The position numbers were made by a program, and so were the translations under genes. Below, piece after piece: positions 48,767 to 57,660 of a stretch of DNA of 64,000 bases. Position 1 is the stretch's first letter. Every line of letters begins with the position of its first letter. Location of the stretch: NCBI GenBank assembly GCA_001642945.1, contig LGRT01000037.1, positions 124,001 through 188,000 on the forward strand, given 5' to 3'. The notes below the pieces were generated by a model. The model made no database searches. It saw only the letters and a list, made by a program, of their open reading frames with translations, and had not been told where the DNA came from. This stretch comes from Rhodobacteraceae bacterium SB2. GTDB taxonomy: Bacteria > Pseudomonadota > Alphaproteobacteria > Rhodobacterales > Rhodobacteraceae.

Positions 48767-49069
48767 ATGACGCAAACAAGAACATATTCCGGTTGGGGCC
48801 TCTTGGCCGTGGTTTCGCTGGCCACCGGCTTGGGCAGTTATTTTGCCTTTGCAGCCATTCAAGGGGAATATGGCGTATTGCGCCGCGCCGAAATAACCAG
48901 TTTCTCAGACAATTTAAGCAGCGAATTGATGCGCTTAAACACCGAGGTCGTCCAGATGGAAAACCTCACGCAACGCTTGTCGGACGAATATCTTGATATC
49001 GATCTTTTAGACGAACGTGTACGAGAAATTTTGGGCTATGTCCGCAGCTCAGAGCTGGTTGTCAACTAA
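48767..49069 (+). CDS. ftsB: FtsB/DivIC-type septum initiator
   Basis: 100 residues: a short cytoplasmic N-terminus, one TM helix (GLLAVVSLATGLGSYFAFAA), and a periplasmic coiled coil (LRRAEITSFSDNLSSELMRLNTEVVQMENLTQRL) ending in LDIDLLDERVREILGYVRSSELVV. The DERVREILG ending is typical of alphaproteobacterial FtsB next to pdhA. It is part of the FtsQLB divisome complex. Position immediately before the pdh operon is also usual for the group. Confidence 0.9.
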   Translation: MTQTRTYSGWGLLAVVSLATGLGSYFAFAAIQGEYGVLRRAEITSFSDNLSSELMRLNTEVVQMENLTQRLSDEYLDIDLLDERVREILGYVRSSELVVN

Positions 49070-49090
49070 CGTTTCGTCAGCCAAAACCCA

Positions 49091-49118
49091 GTAAACACAC
49101 CGTAAACACACCGTAAAA
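49091..49118 (+). repeat. 11-nt tandem repeat in the pdhA upstream region
   Basis: GTAAACACACC occurs twice without gap (49091-49101, 49102-49112) and a third partial copy GTAAAA follows. It lies about 80 bp upstream of pdhA, where a regulator of the pyruvate dehydrogenase operon could bind. Confidence 0.5.
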
Positions 49119-49194
49119 AGATTTTGCTCGCAACTTTTTTTATTTTGCTGTAAGGAATGGTTTAACATTAAACTAATTTATTCGGAGGCGCGAC

Positions 49195-50184
49195 ATGGCG
49201 GCACGAAAGGTGGCAGCTAAACCCAATATCTCACCCGAAGAACTTTTGGGGTATTACAAAGACATGCTGCTGATACGGCGGTTCGAAGAAAAAGCAGGGC
49301 AACTTTACGGGATGGGCCTGATTGGCGGGTTTTGCCACTTGTATATTGGCCAAGAAGCCGTGGTTGTCGGGCTCGAAGCTGCTGCCGAAGACGGGGATAA
49401 ACGTATTACGTCTTATCGCGATCACGGCCATATGCTTGCCGCAGGCATGGATCCAAACGGAGTTATGGCCGAATTAACCGGGCGCAGCGGTGGCTACTCC
49501 AAAGGCAAAGGCGGCTCCATGCACATGTTCAGTAAAGAAAAGCATTTTTACGGCGGGCATGGCATCGTTGGGGCGCAAGTGCCGCTGGGGGCAGGCTTAG
49601 CCTTTGCGGATAAATATCTTGATAATGGGCGCGTCACATTTGCCTATTTTGGCGATGGCGCCGCGAACCAAGGGCAAATTTACGAAACCTTCAATATGGC
49701 GGCACTTTGGGATTTACCCGTGATCTTCGTGATCGAAAACAACCAATATGCGATGGGAACCGCCCAAAAGCGTTCGACCTCAACGCCGGATCTATACACC
49801 CGCGGTGAGGCTTTTGGTATCAAAGGTCAGGCCGTGGATGGTATGGATGTATTAGAAGTGAAAGCCGCCGGCGAAAAAGCGGTTGCGCATTGCCGCAGCG
49901 GCAAAGGCCCATATATTTTAGAAATCAAAACCTATCGCTATCGCGGCCATTCCATGTCTGATCCGGCCAAATACCGCACCCGCGAAGAGGTTCAGAAAAT
50001 GCGCGAAGAGCGCGATGCGATCGAATCTGTGCGCAGCCTTTTGTTAACGGGCAAACACACCACAGAAGAGGCGCTAAAGGCGATCGATAAAGACGTCAAA
50101 GACATCGTCAACGCATCCGCCGAATTTGCAAAGACCAGCCCAGAGCCCGACTTAGACGAGCTTTGGACGGATATCTACGCCTAA
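49195..50184 (+). CDS. pdhA: Pyruvate dehydrogenase E1 component, alpha subunit
   Basis: 329 residues; thiamine-diphosphate-dependent decarboxylation of pyruvate with PdhB. The ThDP motif is YFGDGAANQGQIYETFNMAALWDLPVIFVIENNQ. The phosphorylation loop region YRYRGHSMSDPAKYRTREE is conserved. CGGAGG precedes the ATG at the usual distance. First gene of the pdhA-pdhB-pdhC operon. Confidence 0.97.
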   Translation: MAARKVAAKPNISPEELLGYYKDMLLIRRFEEKAGQLYGMGLIGGFCHLYIGQEAVVVGLEAAAEDGDKRITSYRDHGHMLAAGMDPNGVMAELTGRSGGYSKGKGGSMHMFSKEKHFYGGHGIVGAQVPLGAGLAFADKYLDNGRVTFAYFGDGAANQGQIYETFNMAALWDLPVIFVIENNQYAMGTAQKRSTSTPDLYTRGEAFGIKGQAVDGMDVLEVKAAGEKAVAHCRSGKGPYILEIKTYRYRGHSMSDPAKYRTREEVQKMREERDAIESVRSLLLTGKHTTEEALKAIDKDVKDIVNASAEFAKTSPEPDLDELWTDIYA

Positions 50185-50202
50185 AGCATAAGGAGATTTA
50201 TG

Positions 50203-51579
50203 ATGGCAATTGAAATTCTTATGCCCGCCCTTTCCCCCACAATGGAAGAGGGCACATTGGCAAAATGGATGGTCAAAGAAGGCGATGTTGTGGCCGCTGG
50301 CGATATCATTGCAGAAATTGAAACCGATAAGGCAACAATGGAATTTGAGGCCGTTGACGAAGGTATAATTGGGCAAATTATCGTGGCAGAGGGCAGCGAA
50401 AACGTAAAAGTGAACAGCCCGATTGCAACCATACTGGCTGAAGGCGAACCCGCTGCAGCACAGCCTAGCGCCGCGCCGCCCGCCCCGTCGCAAGCAGAGG
50501 CGCCTGCGCCGGCAGCTGTGCCGGCGCAGGCGCCGGCAAAAGCGGCAACGGCCGCGCTGGCTCCGAATACCGCGCCCGATTGGCCCGAAGGCACAACGCT
50601 GAAACAACAAACGGTGCGCGAGGCTTTGCGCGACGCGATGGCCGAGGAAATGCGGCAAGATCAAAACGTATTTTTGATGGGCGAAGAAGTAGGCGAATAT
50701 CAAGGGGCCTATAAAATTTCGCAGGGCCTGCTTGACGAGTTTGGAGAAAAGCGCGTGATCGACACGCCGATCACCGAACATGGTTTTGCAGGAATAGCGG
50801 TTGGTGCAGCCTTTGGCGGGCTACGGCCAATCGTTGAGTTTATGACGTTTAATTTTGCCATGCAGGCGATGGATCAAATCATCAATTCCGCGGCGAAAAC
50901 GCTATACATGTCGGGCGGTCAAATGGGGGCACCAATGGTGTTTCGTGGCCCCAATGGTGCGGCGGCGCGCGTTGGCGCGCAGCATAGCCAAGATTACGCA
51001 GCCTGGTATGCGCATATTCCCGGGCTTAAAGTGGCGATGCCCTATTCGGCTTCGGATGCTAAGGGCCTGCTGAAAAGCGCCATTCGCGATAACAATCCGG
51101 TGATATTCTTGGAAAATGAAATCTTATATGGCCGCAGTTTCGACATGCCAGACATAGAAGATTTCACGGTTCCATTCGGCAAAGCCCGAGTCTGGCGCGA
51201 AGGGACAGATGTTACCATCGTGAGCTTTGGCATCGGCATGCAATACGCGTTAGAAGCGGCTGATAAACTGACAGAGCAGGGCATAAGCGCCGAAGTGATT
51301 GATCTACGCACCTTGCGGCCGATCGATTACGATACGGTGTTGGCCTCGGTTCAAAAAACCAACCGCTGCGTCACGGTGGAAGAAGGCTTCCCCGTTGGAG
51401 CGATTGGCAACCATCTTTCCGCCGTGATTATGCAGCGCGCCTTTGACTATCTGGACGCGCCTGTGATCAATTGCACCGGCAAAGATGTGCCGATGCCATA
51501 TGCGGCAAATTTGGAGCGTCATGCCCTGATCACCACCGATGAGGTCATCGCCGCCGTTCATTCTGTTACCTACCGCTAA
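50203..51579 (+). CDS. pdhB: Pyruvate dehydrogenase E1 beta subunit with N-terminal lipoyl domain
   Basis: 458 residues: a lipoyl domain (residues ~1-80) with the lipoylated lysine in [16 protein letters not shown], an Ala/Pro linker, then the E1-beta domain ([61 protein letters not shown]). The fused lipoyl domain is a known alphaproteobacterial trait. AAGGAG lies seven bases before ATG 50203; an adjacent ATG at 50200 could also be used. 18 bp follow pdhA. Confidence 0.97.
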   Translation: MAIEILMPALSPTMEEGTLAKWMVKEGDVVAAGDIIAEIETDKATMEFEAVDEGIIGQIIVAEGSENVKVNSPIATILAEGEPAAAQPSAAPPAPSQAEAPAPAAVPAQAPAKAATAALAPNTAPDWPEGTTLKQQTVREALRDAMAEEMRQDQNVFLMGEEVGEYQGAYKISQGLLDEFGEKRVIDTPITEHGFAGIAVGAAFGGLRPIVEFMTFNFAMQAMDQIINSAAKTLYMSGGQMGAPMVFRGPNGAAARVGAQHSQDYAAWYAHIPGLKVAMPYSASDAKGLLKSAIRDNNPVIFLENEILYGRSFDMPDIEDFTVPFGKARVWREGTDVTIVSFGIGMQYALEAADKLTEQGISAEVIDLRTLRPIDYDTVLASVQKTNRCVTVEEGFPVGAIGNHLSAVIMQRAFDYLDAPVINCTGKDVPMPYAANLERHALITTDEVIAAVHSVTYR

Positions 51580-51591
51580 GGAGATCGGATC

Positions 51592-52920
51592 ATGCCTATA
51601 GAAATTTTGATGCCAGCGCTATCTCCGACGATGGAAGAAGGCACGCTTGCCAAATGGTTGGTAAAAGAGGGCGATGCTGTTGCCTCGGGAGATTTGCTGG
51701 CTGAAATCGAAACTGACAAAGCCACGATGGAGTTTGAAGCAGTTGACGAAGGCATCATTGGCAAACTTTTGGTCGCGGAAGGCACTGAAAATGTGGCCGT
51801 GAATAGCGCGATTGCCGTTTTACTGGAAGATGGCGAAGCCTCCTCAGAGGTCGAAGCAGCGCCCAGCGCGCCTGCAAGCCCTGCCCCGGCCGCCGAAGCA
51901 GCCACATCAAGCCCAGCAAAGTCCGCAACGCTCGCCTCCTCTCCCGCATCGACGCCCCCCGCCGCCGAAGATAAGGCGACGGAGGGGGCACGCATTTTTG
52001 CAACGCCTTTGGCGCGCAAATTGGCAGCGCAGAACAATGTTGATTTAACCAGATTATTGGGTAGCGGGCCGCGCGGTCGGATCGTAAAAGCTGATATTGA
52101 AGCGGCAGGAAGCGCTGTGTCTACCGACAGAACAGTGGCTTCAATGGCCAGTGCGGCAAGTACAAGCGGCGCGGCCTATGCGCCCCAATCGGCTAATTTT
52201 GAAACCATCTCTAAACTATATGCTGAGCGTGCCTATGAAGAAATCTCATTGGATCGTATGCGCAAGACCATCGCGGCCAGATTAACCGAAGCCAAGCAAA
52301 CGGTCCCGCATTTCTATCTTCGCCGTGATGTTATGCTTGATAATTTGCTCGGCTTTCGCGGTGAGATGAACGCCGCGCTTGCAGAACGTGACGTGAAGTT
52401 ATCGGTCAATGATTTTGTGATCAAAGCCTGCGCGCTGGCCCTAACGACGGTGCCAACCGCCAATGCCATTTGGGCCGGTGATCGTATATTGCAATTCACC
52501 CCTGCTGATATTGCGGTGGCTGTGGCCATCGATGGGGGGCTGATAACGCCCGTGCTAAAAGATGCGGATCAAAAAAGCCTCTCCGTGCTCAGCACCGAGA
52601 TGAAAGATCTCGCAACACGGGCAAAGGGACGAAAATTAGCCCCGGATGAGTATCAGGGGGGCAGCTTTGCGATTTCAAACCTTGGAATGTTTGGCATTGA
52701 TAATTTTGATGCCGTGATCAATCCCCCCCATGGCGCGATCTTAGCCGTGGGCGCGGGTAAGAAAAAGCCCGTCGTAACCGCGTCGGGCGAGTTGGGCGTA
52801 GCAACCGTGATGTCCTTGACATTATCGGTGGATCATCGGGTGATTGATGGGGCTTTGGGCGCCGAACTTTTAAATGTAATCGTCAAAAACCTTGAAAACC
52901 CAATGGCGATGCTGGCCTAA
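51592..52920 (+). CDS. pdhC: Dihydrolipoamide acetyltransferase (E2) of pyruvate dehydrogenase
   Basis: 442 residues: one N-terminal lipoyl domain almost identical to that of PdhB, an Ala/Pro/Ser linker, a peripheral subunit-binding domain ([34 protein letters not shown]) and the catalytic core ending in the DHRVIDG active-site motif. GGAG precedes the ATG. No E3 (lpdA) gene follows in this window; a terminator comes directly after. Confidence 0.97.
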   Translation: MPIEILMPALSPTMEEGTLAKWLVKEGDAVASGDLLAEIETDKATMEFEAVDEGIIGKLLVAEGTENVAVNSAIAVLLEDGEASSEVEAAPSAPASPAPAAEAATSSPAKSATLASSPASTPPAAEDKATEGARIFATPLARKLAAQNNVDLTRLLGSGPRGRIVKADIEAAGSAVSTDRTVASMASAASTSGAAYAPQSANFETISKLYAERAYEEISLDRMRKTIAARLTEAKQTVPHFYLRRDVMLDNLLGFRGEMNAALAERDVKLSVNDFVIKACALALTTVPTANAIWAGDRILQFTPADIAVAVAIDGGLITPVLKDADQKSLSVLSTEMKDLATRAKGRKLAPDEYQGGSFAISNLGMFGIDNFDAVINPPHGAILAVGAGKKKPVVTASGELGVATVMSLTLSVDHRVIDGALGAELLNVIVKNLENPMAMLA

Positions 52921-52947
52921 GCGCCGCACGGGCTCACGCCACATTAA

Positions 52948-52977
52948 AAAAGCCCCGCTTTATCAGCCGGGGCTTTT
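52948..52977. terminator. Terminator after the pdh operon
   Basis: Perfect 9-bp arms AAAAGCCCC (52948-52956) and GGGGCTTTT (52969-52977). It lies between the convergent pdhC and cysE genes and is symmetrical, so it can act for both. Confidence 0.88.
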
Positions 52978-53023
52978 GACATCTCAACCATATAGGCCCT
53001 CAAAACCCTAAGGTTTTACACTA

Positions 53024-53842
53024 TCAGTCCAGGCTCGCCTCGCCCGAAAGCAATTGATCCATCGATATTGAAGGCGTGCTGCACCCTGCGGTGCCAACAA
53101 CTTTTGCAGGCACGCCGGCAACGGTGGATTTTTCGGGAACATTATCCAGCACGACCGACCCTGCGGCGATGCGCGAGCAGCGCCCAACGTGAATATTGCC
53201 CAGCACTTTCGCACCGGCGCCAATCAACACCCCATCACCAATCTTTGGATGCCGATCTTGCTCTTCCTTGCCGGTCCCGCCCAAGGTAACGGCATGCAGC
53301 ATTGAAACATTATCGCCCACCACCGCCGTTTCCCCGATCACGACCGAATGCGCGTGATCGATCATCAGACCTTTTCCAATCCGGGCATTCGGGTGGATAT
53401 CGATCCCAAACACTTCGGATGTTCGAGATTGCATAATATAGGCCAGATCAATCCGGCCATCTTTCCACAGATAATGCGCAACGCGATAGGCTTGCACAGC
53501 CTGAAAGCCTTTGAAGTAGAGCAGCGGTTGCATATATCTGTGACAGGCCGGATCTCTATCATAGCTTGCCATAATATCTGCCCGCGCCGCCAGCGCCAAT
53601 TCTGGCTCATTCGCATAGGCCAGCGCACACATATCATGCAGCGCCTGTTCAGACATCTGCGCCGAGGCCAGTTTTTGCGCCAAACTATGAGAAAGCGCAG
53701 CTTCAATATCTGAATGTTGCAAAATTATCTGATGCATGAAGCCGCCCAGAAGCGCTTCGCGCTGAATTGATTGTTCGGCTTCTTGTCGAATACGCTCCCA
53801 AACCGGATCTAGCTTGGCAAGATGGTGTTGTGGATCCCTCAT
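53024..53842 (-). CDS. cysE: Serine O-acetyltransferase
   Basis: First step of cysteine synthesis, acetylating serine. 272 residues: a helical N-terminal domain then left-handed beta-helix hexapeptide repeats, with SRTSEVFGIDIHPNARIGKGLMIDHAHSVVIGETAVVGDNVSMLHAVTLGG and the C-terminal GAGAKVLGNIHVG. The catalytic His/Asp region (DHAHSVVIG) is intact. I start at ATG 53842 with GGGAGG upstream; upstream frame to 53905 is not family-like. A strong terminator lies downstream. Confidence 0.95.
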   Translation of the reverse strand: MRDPQHHLAKLDPVWERIRQEAEQSIQREALLGGFMHQIILQHSDIEAALSHSLAQKLASAQMSEQALHDMCALAYANEPELALAARADIMASYDRDPACHRYMQPLLYFKGFQAVQAYRVAHYLWKDGRIDLAYIMQSRTSEVFGIDIHPNARIGKGLMIDHAHSVVIGETAVVGDNVSMLHAVTLGGTGKEEQDRHPKIGDGVLIGAGAKVLGNIHVGRCSRIAAGSVVLDNVPEKSTVAGVPAKVVGTAGCSTPSISMDQLLSGEASLD

Positions 53843-54152
53843 TCGGCGCCTCCCGTTAACGTGGGCTTTAAGTATAAATTTAATCCACAGCGTCAACCAA
53901 AGCAAGTCAAATGCAATACTTAAGGATGGCTAAATAATATTCTTTTTTGAATGCTTAGTACAGAATAATTAGCCGCGCAAAGATCACACGAATAGCAAAA
54001 CCACTAACCGCTAACCTCAAGATTTTCTGAAATTGTTATATAGGCGCTAGGGCCTGGAATGATCTACCAGATGAAACTTGGCTTCCCTCTGGTTCGTGCC
54101 CTCGGTCTATGATAGCGGGCTGCATACGCTAAGGATAGAGCAGAGTGACATC
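53843..54152. other. Intergenic region between cysE and rlmB
   Basis: 310 bp between divergent genes. It is A/T-rich near 53930-54010. I searched it for a tRNA, riboswitch or short ORF and found none that I can support; it should hold both promoters. Confidence 0.5.
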
Positions 54153-54929
54153 ATGAAAAAACCCAAATGGGTTGTTCAGAAAGAGCAACAAAAAAAGGCT
54201 GCCAGCCAAGAAACCATCTGGTTGTTTGGAATCCACGCTGTTCAAGATGCGCTTAGAAACCCGCAACGTGAAAAACTACGGCTGGTGGTCAGCAAAAACG
54301 CGGCCGATAAATTGGCAGAGGCAATCGCTGTGGCGGGTATCGAACCTGAATTTTCCGATCCCCGCAGCTTTGCCGCGCCCCTAGACAGCGGCTCAGTGCA
54401 TCAAGGGGCTGCTATGGAGGTGAAACCGCTTAACTGGGGTAGCCTTCAGGATGTTGCCTTGGCCGCTGGTGACGGCGCGCCGCGTTTGGTCTTGTTGGAT
54501 CAAGTCACCGACCCGCATAATGTGGGCGCGATTTTGCGATCTGCAGAAGTGTTTGGTGCCAATGCGGTGATTGGCACCCAAAGGCATAGCGCCCCAGAAA
54601 CTGGAGCCCTAGCAAAAACTGCCAGCGGCGCATTGGAACGCCAACCCTACCTGCGCCTGCGTAATTTAAGCGATACGATCATTGCGCTGCAAGAAATGGG
54701 ATATTGGGTTATCGGGCTCGATGGAGAGGCCAATCTCACGATAAAGCAAGCGAGCGTCGATAAACGCGACCGACCTCTTGCGCTTGTCTTGGGCGCCGAA
54801 GGGCCAGGCTTGCGACAGCGCACAAAAGAGACCGTGAATGTTTTGGCGAGAATACAGTCTGCTAAAAGCTTCGGATCGTTGAATGTTTCGAACGCAGCAG
54901 CGGTTTCACTTTATTCCTTACAATCTTGA
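54153..54929 (+). CDS. rlmB: 23S rRNA (guanosine-2'-O-) methyltransferase RlmB
   Basis: A SpoU-family methylase of 258 residues acting at G2251 of 23S rRNA. The N-terminal L30e-like substrate domain (IWLFGIHAVQDALRNPQREKLRLVVS) is followed by SPOUT motifs VTDPHNVGAILRSAEVFGANAVI (motif 1), ALVLGAEGPGLRQRTKETVN (motif 2) and SAKSFGSLNVSNAAAVSLYSL (motif 3). ATG 54153 is chosen for the lysine-rich MKKPKWVVQKEQQKK start typical of the family; frame open to 54078. Alone on its transcript. Confidence 0.93.
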   Translation: MKKPKWVVQKEQQKKAASQETIWLFGIHAVQDALRNPQREKLRLVVSKNAADKLAEAIAVAGIEPEFSDPRSFAAPLDSGSVHQGAAMEVKPLNWGSLQDVALAAGDGAPRLVLLDQVTDPHNVGAILRSAEVFGANAVIGTQRHSAPETGALAKTASGALERQPYLRLRNLSDTIIALQEMGYWVIGLDGEANLTIKQASVDKRDRPLALVLGAEGPGLRQRTKETVNVLARIQSAKSFGSLNVSNAAAVSLYSLQS

Positions 54930-55064
54930 TCCGAAAAATAAAACGTCCGGCTTCCACCGTAAGAAAAGAAGCTGTCGGTTCAGAGCACAGTTCAAAAGCA
55001 ATACTGCCTCTGGTCAAATCTTTTTAAACCCACTAAAGCAGGGCCAAAGCGCTGGAGCATAGCC

Positions 55065-56189
55065 ATGAATTATGAAACTGCGGGCGAGGTCGAGAACGCC
55101 TATAGCGACATGATCTCTTCGATCGAGGAGATCATCGAAGACGCCCGAAACGGCAAGATGTTTGTTCTTGTTGACCATGAAGATCGTGAGAATGAAGGCG
55201 ACCTCGTGATACCTGGCCAAATGGCCACACCGGATGCGATCAATTTTATGGCACAGCATGGGCGTGGGTTGGTTTGCTTATGTCTGACCTCTGATCGGAT
55301 TGACCAGCTTGGGCTACAACTTATGAGTACGCATAATTCATCGCGCCACGAAACCGCGTTCACGGTCTCAATCGAGGCACGCGAAGGGGTGACGACAGGC
55401 ATATCCGCGCAGGATCGGGCCCGCACCGTTTCGGTGGCGATCGACGCGTCAAAATCTGCGTCAGATATCGCGACTCCAGGCCATGTTTTTCCTTTGCGCG
55501 CACGCACGGGCGGTGTGTTGGTGCGCGCCGGTCATACTGAAGCCGCCGTTGACATCAGCCGTTTGGCCGGTTTGAACCCTTCCGGGGTAATTTGCGAGAT
55601 CATGAATGAGGATGGCACCATGTCGCGCCTGCCCGATTTGGTCGGCTTCGCGCAGCGTCATGGACTGAAAATTGGTACAATCAGCGATTTGATCGCCTAT
55701 CGCCGGCGGCATGACAACTTGGTACGGGTTCAAAGCGAGAAAGAAATCATATCAGAATTTGGCGGCAGTTGGGTGATGCGCAGTTACGTAGATGAAACCC
55801 ACGGGGATGAGCATATTGCGCTTTGCAAAGGCGATCTTTCGGGATCTGACCCTGTATTGGTGCGGATGCACGCATTGGACCCTATGCTCGACATTATTGG
55901 CACTGGCCCCAATGGGCGCGCAGCTGAATTTGGCGATGCCATGAAATTGGTCGCGCGCGAGGGTCGCGGTGTTGTGGTTTTATTGCGCGACACAGCGATG
56001 AAATTAGAAAGCAGCGAAGAAAGCTCGCCCAAGAAATTACGCCAATACGGGCTTGGCGCGCAGATATTATCTTCGCTCGGCCTGTCCAAGCTAGAACTTC
56101 TGACCAACTCTCCGATTCCTAAGGTTGTGGGTTTAGACGCCTATGGGCTGGAAATTGTGTCAACGCGCAAAATATCGGTGTTAGGGTAA
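55065..56189 (+). CDS. ribB: 3,4-dihydroxy-2-butanone-4-phosphate synthase with degenerate GTP cyclohydrolase II domain
   Basis: Makes the four-carbon unit of riboflavin. 374 residues. The N-terminal domain is intact: VDHEDRENEGDLVIPGQMA, then FMAQHGRGLVC and the GHVFPLRARTGGVLVRAGHTEAAVDISRLAGLNPSGVICEIMNEDGTM block with all active-site residues. The C-terminal half has the GTP cyclohydrolase II fold outline (QYGLGAQILSSLG) but lacks its zinc-cysteine motif (CLTGD...RCDC is replaced by HALDPMLDIIGTGPNG), so I expect no cyclohydrolase activity and need for a separate ribA. Followed by ribH and nusB with 1-bp and 4-bp overlaps. Confidence 0.94.
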   Translation: MNYETAGEVENAYSDMISSIEEIIEDARNGKMFVLVDHEDRENEGDLVIPGQMATPDAINFMAQHGRGLVCLCLTSDRIDQLGLQLMSTHNSSRHETAFTVSIEAREGVTTGISAQDRARTVSVAIDASKSASDIATPGHVFPLRARTGGVLVRAGHTEAAVDISRLAGLNPSGVICEIMNEDGTMSRLPDLVGFAQRHGLKIGTISDLIAYRRRHDNLVRVQSEKEIISEFGGSWVMRSYVDETHGDEHIALCKGDLSGSDPVLVRMHALDPMLDIIGTGPNGRAAEFGDAMKLVAREGRGVVVLLRDTAMKLESSEESSPKKLRQYGLGAQILSSLGLSKLELLTNSPIPKVVGLDAYGLEIVSTRKISVLG

Positions 56190-56719
56190 TGGCACAGTCA
56201 GAACAACATTACACGCTAGCTCAGCCAAGCTTTGAGCAACCGGTCAAGCTTTTGATCGTGGTGGCGCCTTATTACAAAGATATTGCCGATAATCTTTTGC
56301 AAGGGGCCACGCAGCAAATCGCGGATGTGGGGGGCACGTTCGAGATGGCCGAAGTCCCTGGCGCTTTAGAGATTCCGACCGCGATCGGCATCGCCGAGCG
56401 CTTGCAGAAATTTGATGGCTATGTCGCGCTGGGCTGCGTTATTCGCGGTGAGACCACGCATTATGAAACCGTATGCAATGACAGTTCGCGGGCTATTACG
56501 CTTCTGGGTCTGCAAGGGCTTTGCATTGGCAATGGTATTTTAACGGTTGAAAACCGCCTCCAAGCCGAAACGCGCGCTGATCCGAAGGCGCAAAATAAAG
56601 GCGGAGGCGCCGCTGCCGCAGCGTTGCATCTGATCGCGCATAGCCGCGCCTGGTCAGGTGACCAAAAGAAAATCGGGTTTGCCCCCGGCCCCTTAGCCCC
56701 CAAGACAGGCCTATTATGA
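56189..56719 (+). CDS. ribH: 6,7-dimethyl-8-ribityllumazine synthase
   Basis: Joins the RibB product to the pyrimidine from RibD/A; forms an icosahedral or pentameric shell. 176 residues with PGALEIPTAIGIAERLQKFDGYVALGCVIRGETTHYETVCNDSSRAI, the substrate-binding region, and GNGILTVENRLQAETRADP. Its ATG shares one base with the ribB stop, so translation is coupled. The C-terminus (APKTGLL) runs into nusB by 4 bp. Confidence 0.97.
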   Translation: MAQSEQHYTLAQPSFEQPVKLLIVVAPYYKDIADNLLQGATQQIADVGGTFEMAEVPGALEIPTAIGIAERLQKFDGYVALGCVIRGETTHYETVCNDSSRAITLLGLQGLCIGNGILTVENRLQAETRADPKAQNKGGGAAAAALHLIAHSRAWSGDQKKIGFAPGPLAPKTGLL

Positions 56720-57207
56720 CAAATTCCGATACCGCTTTTACGATAAGTGGAAATCAAAAGCGTAAGATGAAAAGTGCAAGCCGACTTTATGCGATGCAAG
56801 CGCTGTTTCAGATGGAAAGCTCTGGTCAAACCAGCGAAACTATCTGCACCGAATTTCTAGACCATCGCTTCGGCGCTGACTATGAGGGCGATCTGCTCGT
56901 TGAGGGCGATGTTGACCTATTTAAAAATATAATCACTAAGGCCGTAAACCTGCAGGCGCCTATCGACCAATTGACCGATCAGGCTTTGGTTGCAAAATGG
57001 CCATTGGGGCGGTTAGACCCAGCCTTGCGTGCCCTATTTCGGGCTGCCGGAGCCGAGCTTTTAGACGGTGAGGCTCCTCCGAAAGTGATTATATCCGAAT
57101 ATATGGAAGTTGCCTCAGCTTTTTACCCAGAAGGAAAAGAGGCAAAATTTGTAAATGCCGTTTTGGATCATATGGCGCGCAGTACCAAACCAGAGGCCTT
57201 TCCCTAA
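56716..57207 (+). CDS. nusB: Transcription antitermination factor NusB
   Basis: 163-residue all-helical RNA-binding protein, with NusE binding boxA of rRNA leaders. The family pattern SASRLYAMQALFQMESSG, then AKWPLGRLDPALRALFRAAGAELLDGEAPPKVIISEYMEVASAFYPEGKEAKFVNAVLDHMAR, is clear. It overlaps ribH by 4 bp (ATGA). The ribH-nusB pair is conserved in many bacteria. It is the last core gene before the putative island. Confidence 0.96.
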   Translation: MTNSDTAFTISGNQKRKMKSASRLYAMQALFQMESSGQTSETICTEFLDHRFGADYEGDLLVEGDVDLFKNIITKAVNLQAPIDQLTDQALVAKWPLGRLDPALRALFRAAGAELLDGEAPPKVIISEYMEVASAFYPEGKEAKFVNAVLDHMARSTKPEAFP

Positions 57208-57384
57208 GCCTTGATATGAATGCTCTGAACACGCGCTAATCGGCACGTTGCTTCAACCGGGTAATTCCGACAAAAACATCGTTTTTTTGATGCAGGATAA
57301 ACTGATTTGGAAGCGTGATAAATTTCAGGTTGACCTCGTGTTTTTCCCCTTGTACGAGGCAGTGTGCTCTTTCAAGAGAGCAGT
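57208..57384 (+). other. Gap between nusB and the tRNA
   Basis: 177 bp without a supportable gene. Short A/T-rich blocks could hold the tRNA promoter; the self-complementary CTCTTTC AAGAGAG near 57367-57380 could form a small hairpin directly before the tRNA. Confidence 0.4.
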
Positions 57385-57468
57385 GGGCGACAGGCCGCAA
57401 GGTGTGGCAGGGGACTGTAACTCCCTCGCGGAGACGCACGCCTGGTTCGATTCCAGGGTCGCCCACCA
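57385..57468 (+). tRNA. tRNA with GTA anticodon (tRNA-Tyr-like), CCA encoded
   Basis: A type II cloverleaf of 84 nt. Acceptor stem GGGCGAC (57385-57391) pairs with GTCGCCC (57458-57464), then A73 and encoded CCA. The D arm is GCC...GGC, the anticodon arm GGGGA-CTGTAAC-TCCCT with anticodon GTA, the variable arm folds as GCG-GAGA-CGC, and the T arm is CCTGG-TTCGATT-CCAGG. Anticodon and long variable arm fit tRNA-Tyr. It is odd in lacking U8: positions 8-9 read AG. Its 3' end faces the recombinase gene. Whether it is functional is uncertain. Confidence 0.75.
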
Positions 57469-57660
57469 TTCAGTCTTCCTAAAACCTCCGACGATATGCC
57501 TCTGCGGAAGAGTGTCTATATTTCCGTGAGTTATGGGGAAGAAAGGCACCAGAGTCCTCACAAATCGCCTCTGATATCAGCACTTTCGGGGTTGTTTTCG
57601 GGAAAGTCTCAGCGGGGCATTTGCACGTGAGGTCTTGAGCTGGTCAAAACGACCTCAAGA
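57469..57660. other. Junction between tRNA 3' end and serine recombinase gene
   Basis: 192 bp. It contains an inverted pair TGAGGTC / GACCTCA (about 57628-57659) abutting the recombinase stop, which might be a 3' hairpin. This is where a left attachment site would lie if the island inserted at the tRNA; the second copy would be outside the window. Confidence 0.4.

Noticed and set aside
52921-53023. lpdA (E3) expected after pdhC
   Set aside because: Only a terminator and then the convergent cysE follow; E3 must be elsewhere.
54930-55064. FMN riboswitch ahead of ribB
   Set aside because: None of the conserved RFN-element boxes could be found.
57236-57561. ORFs antisense to the tRNA with a 'GDPGIEPG'-like sequence
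   Set aside because: They are the reverse translation of the tRNA gene, a common misannotation, and have no coding support.
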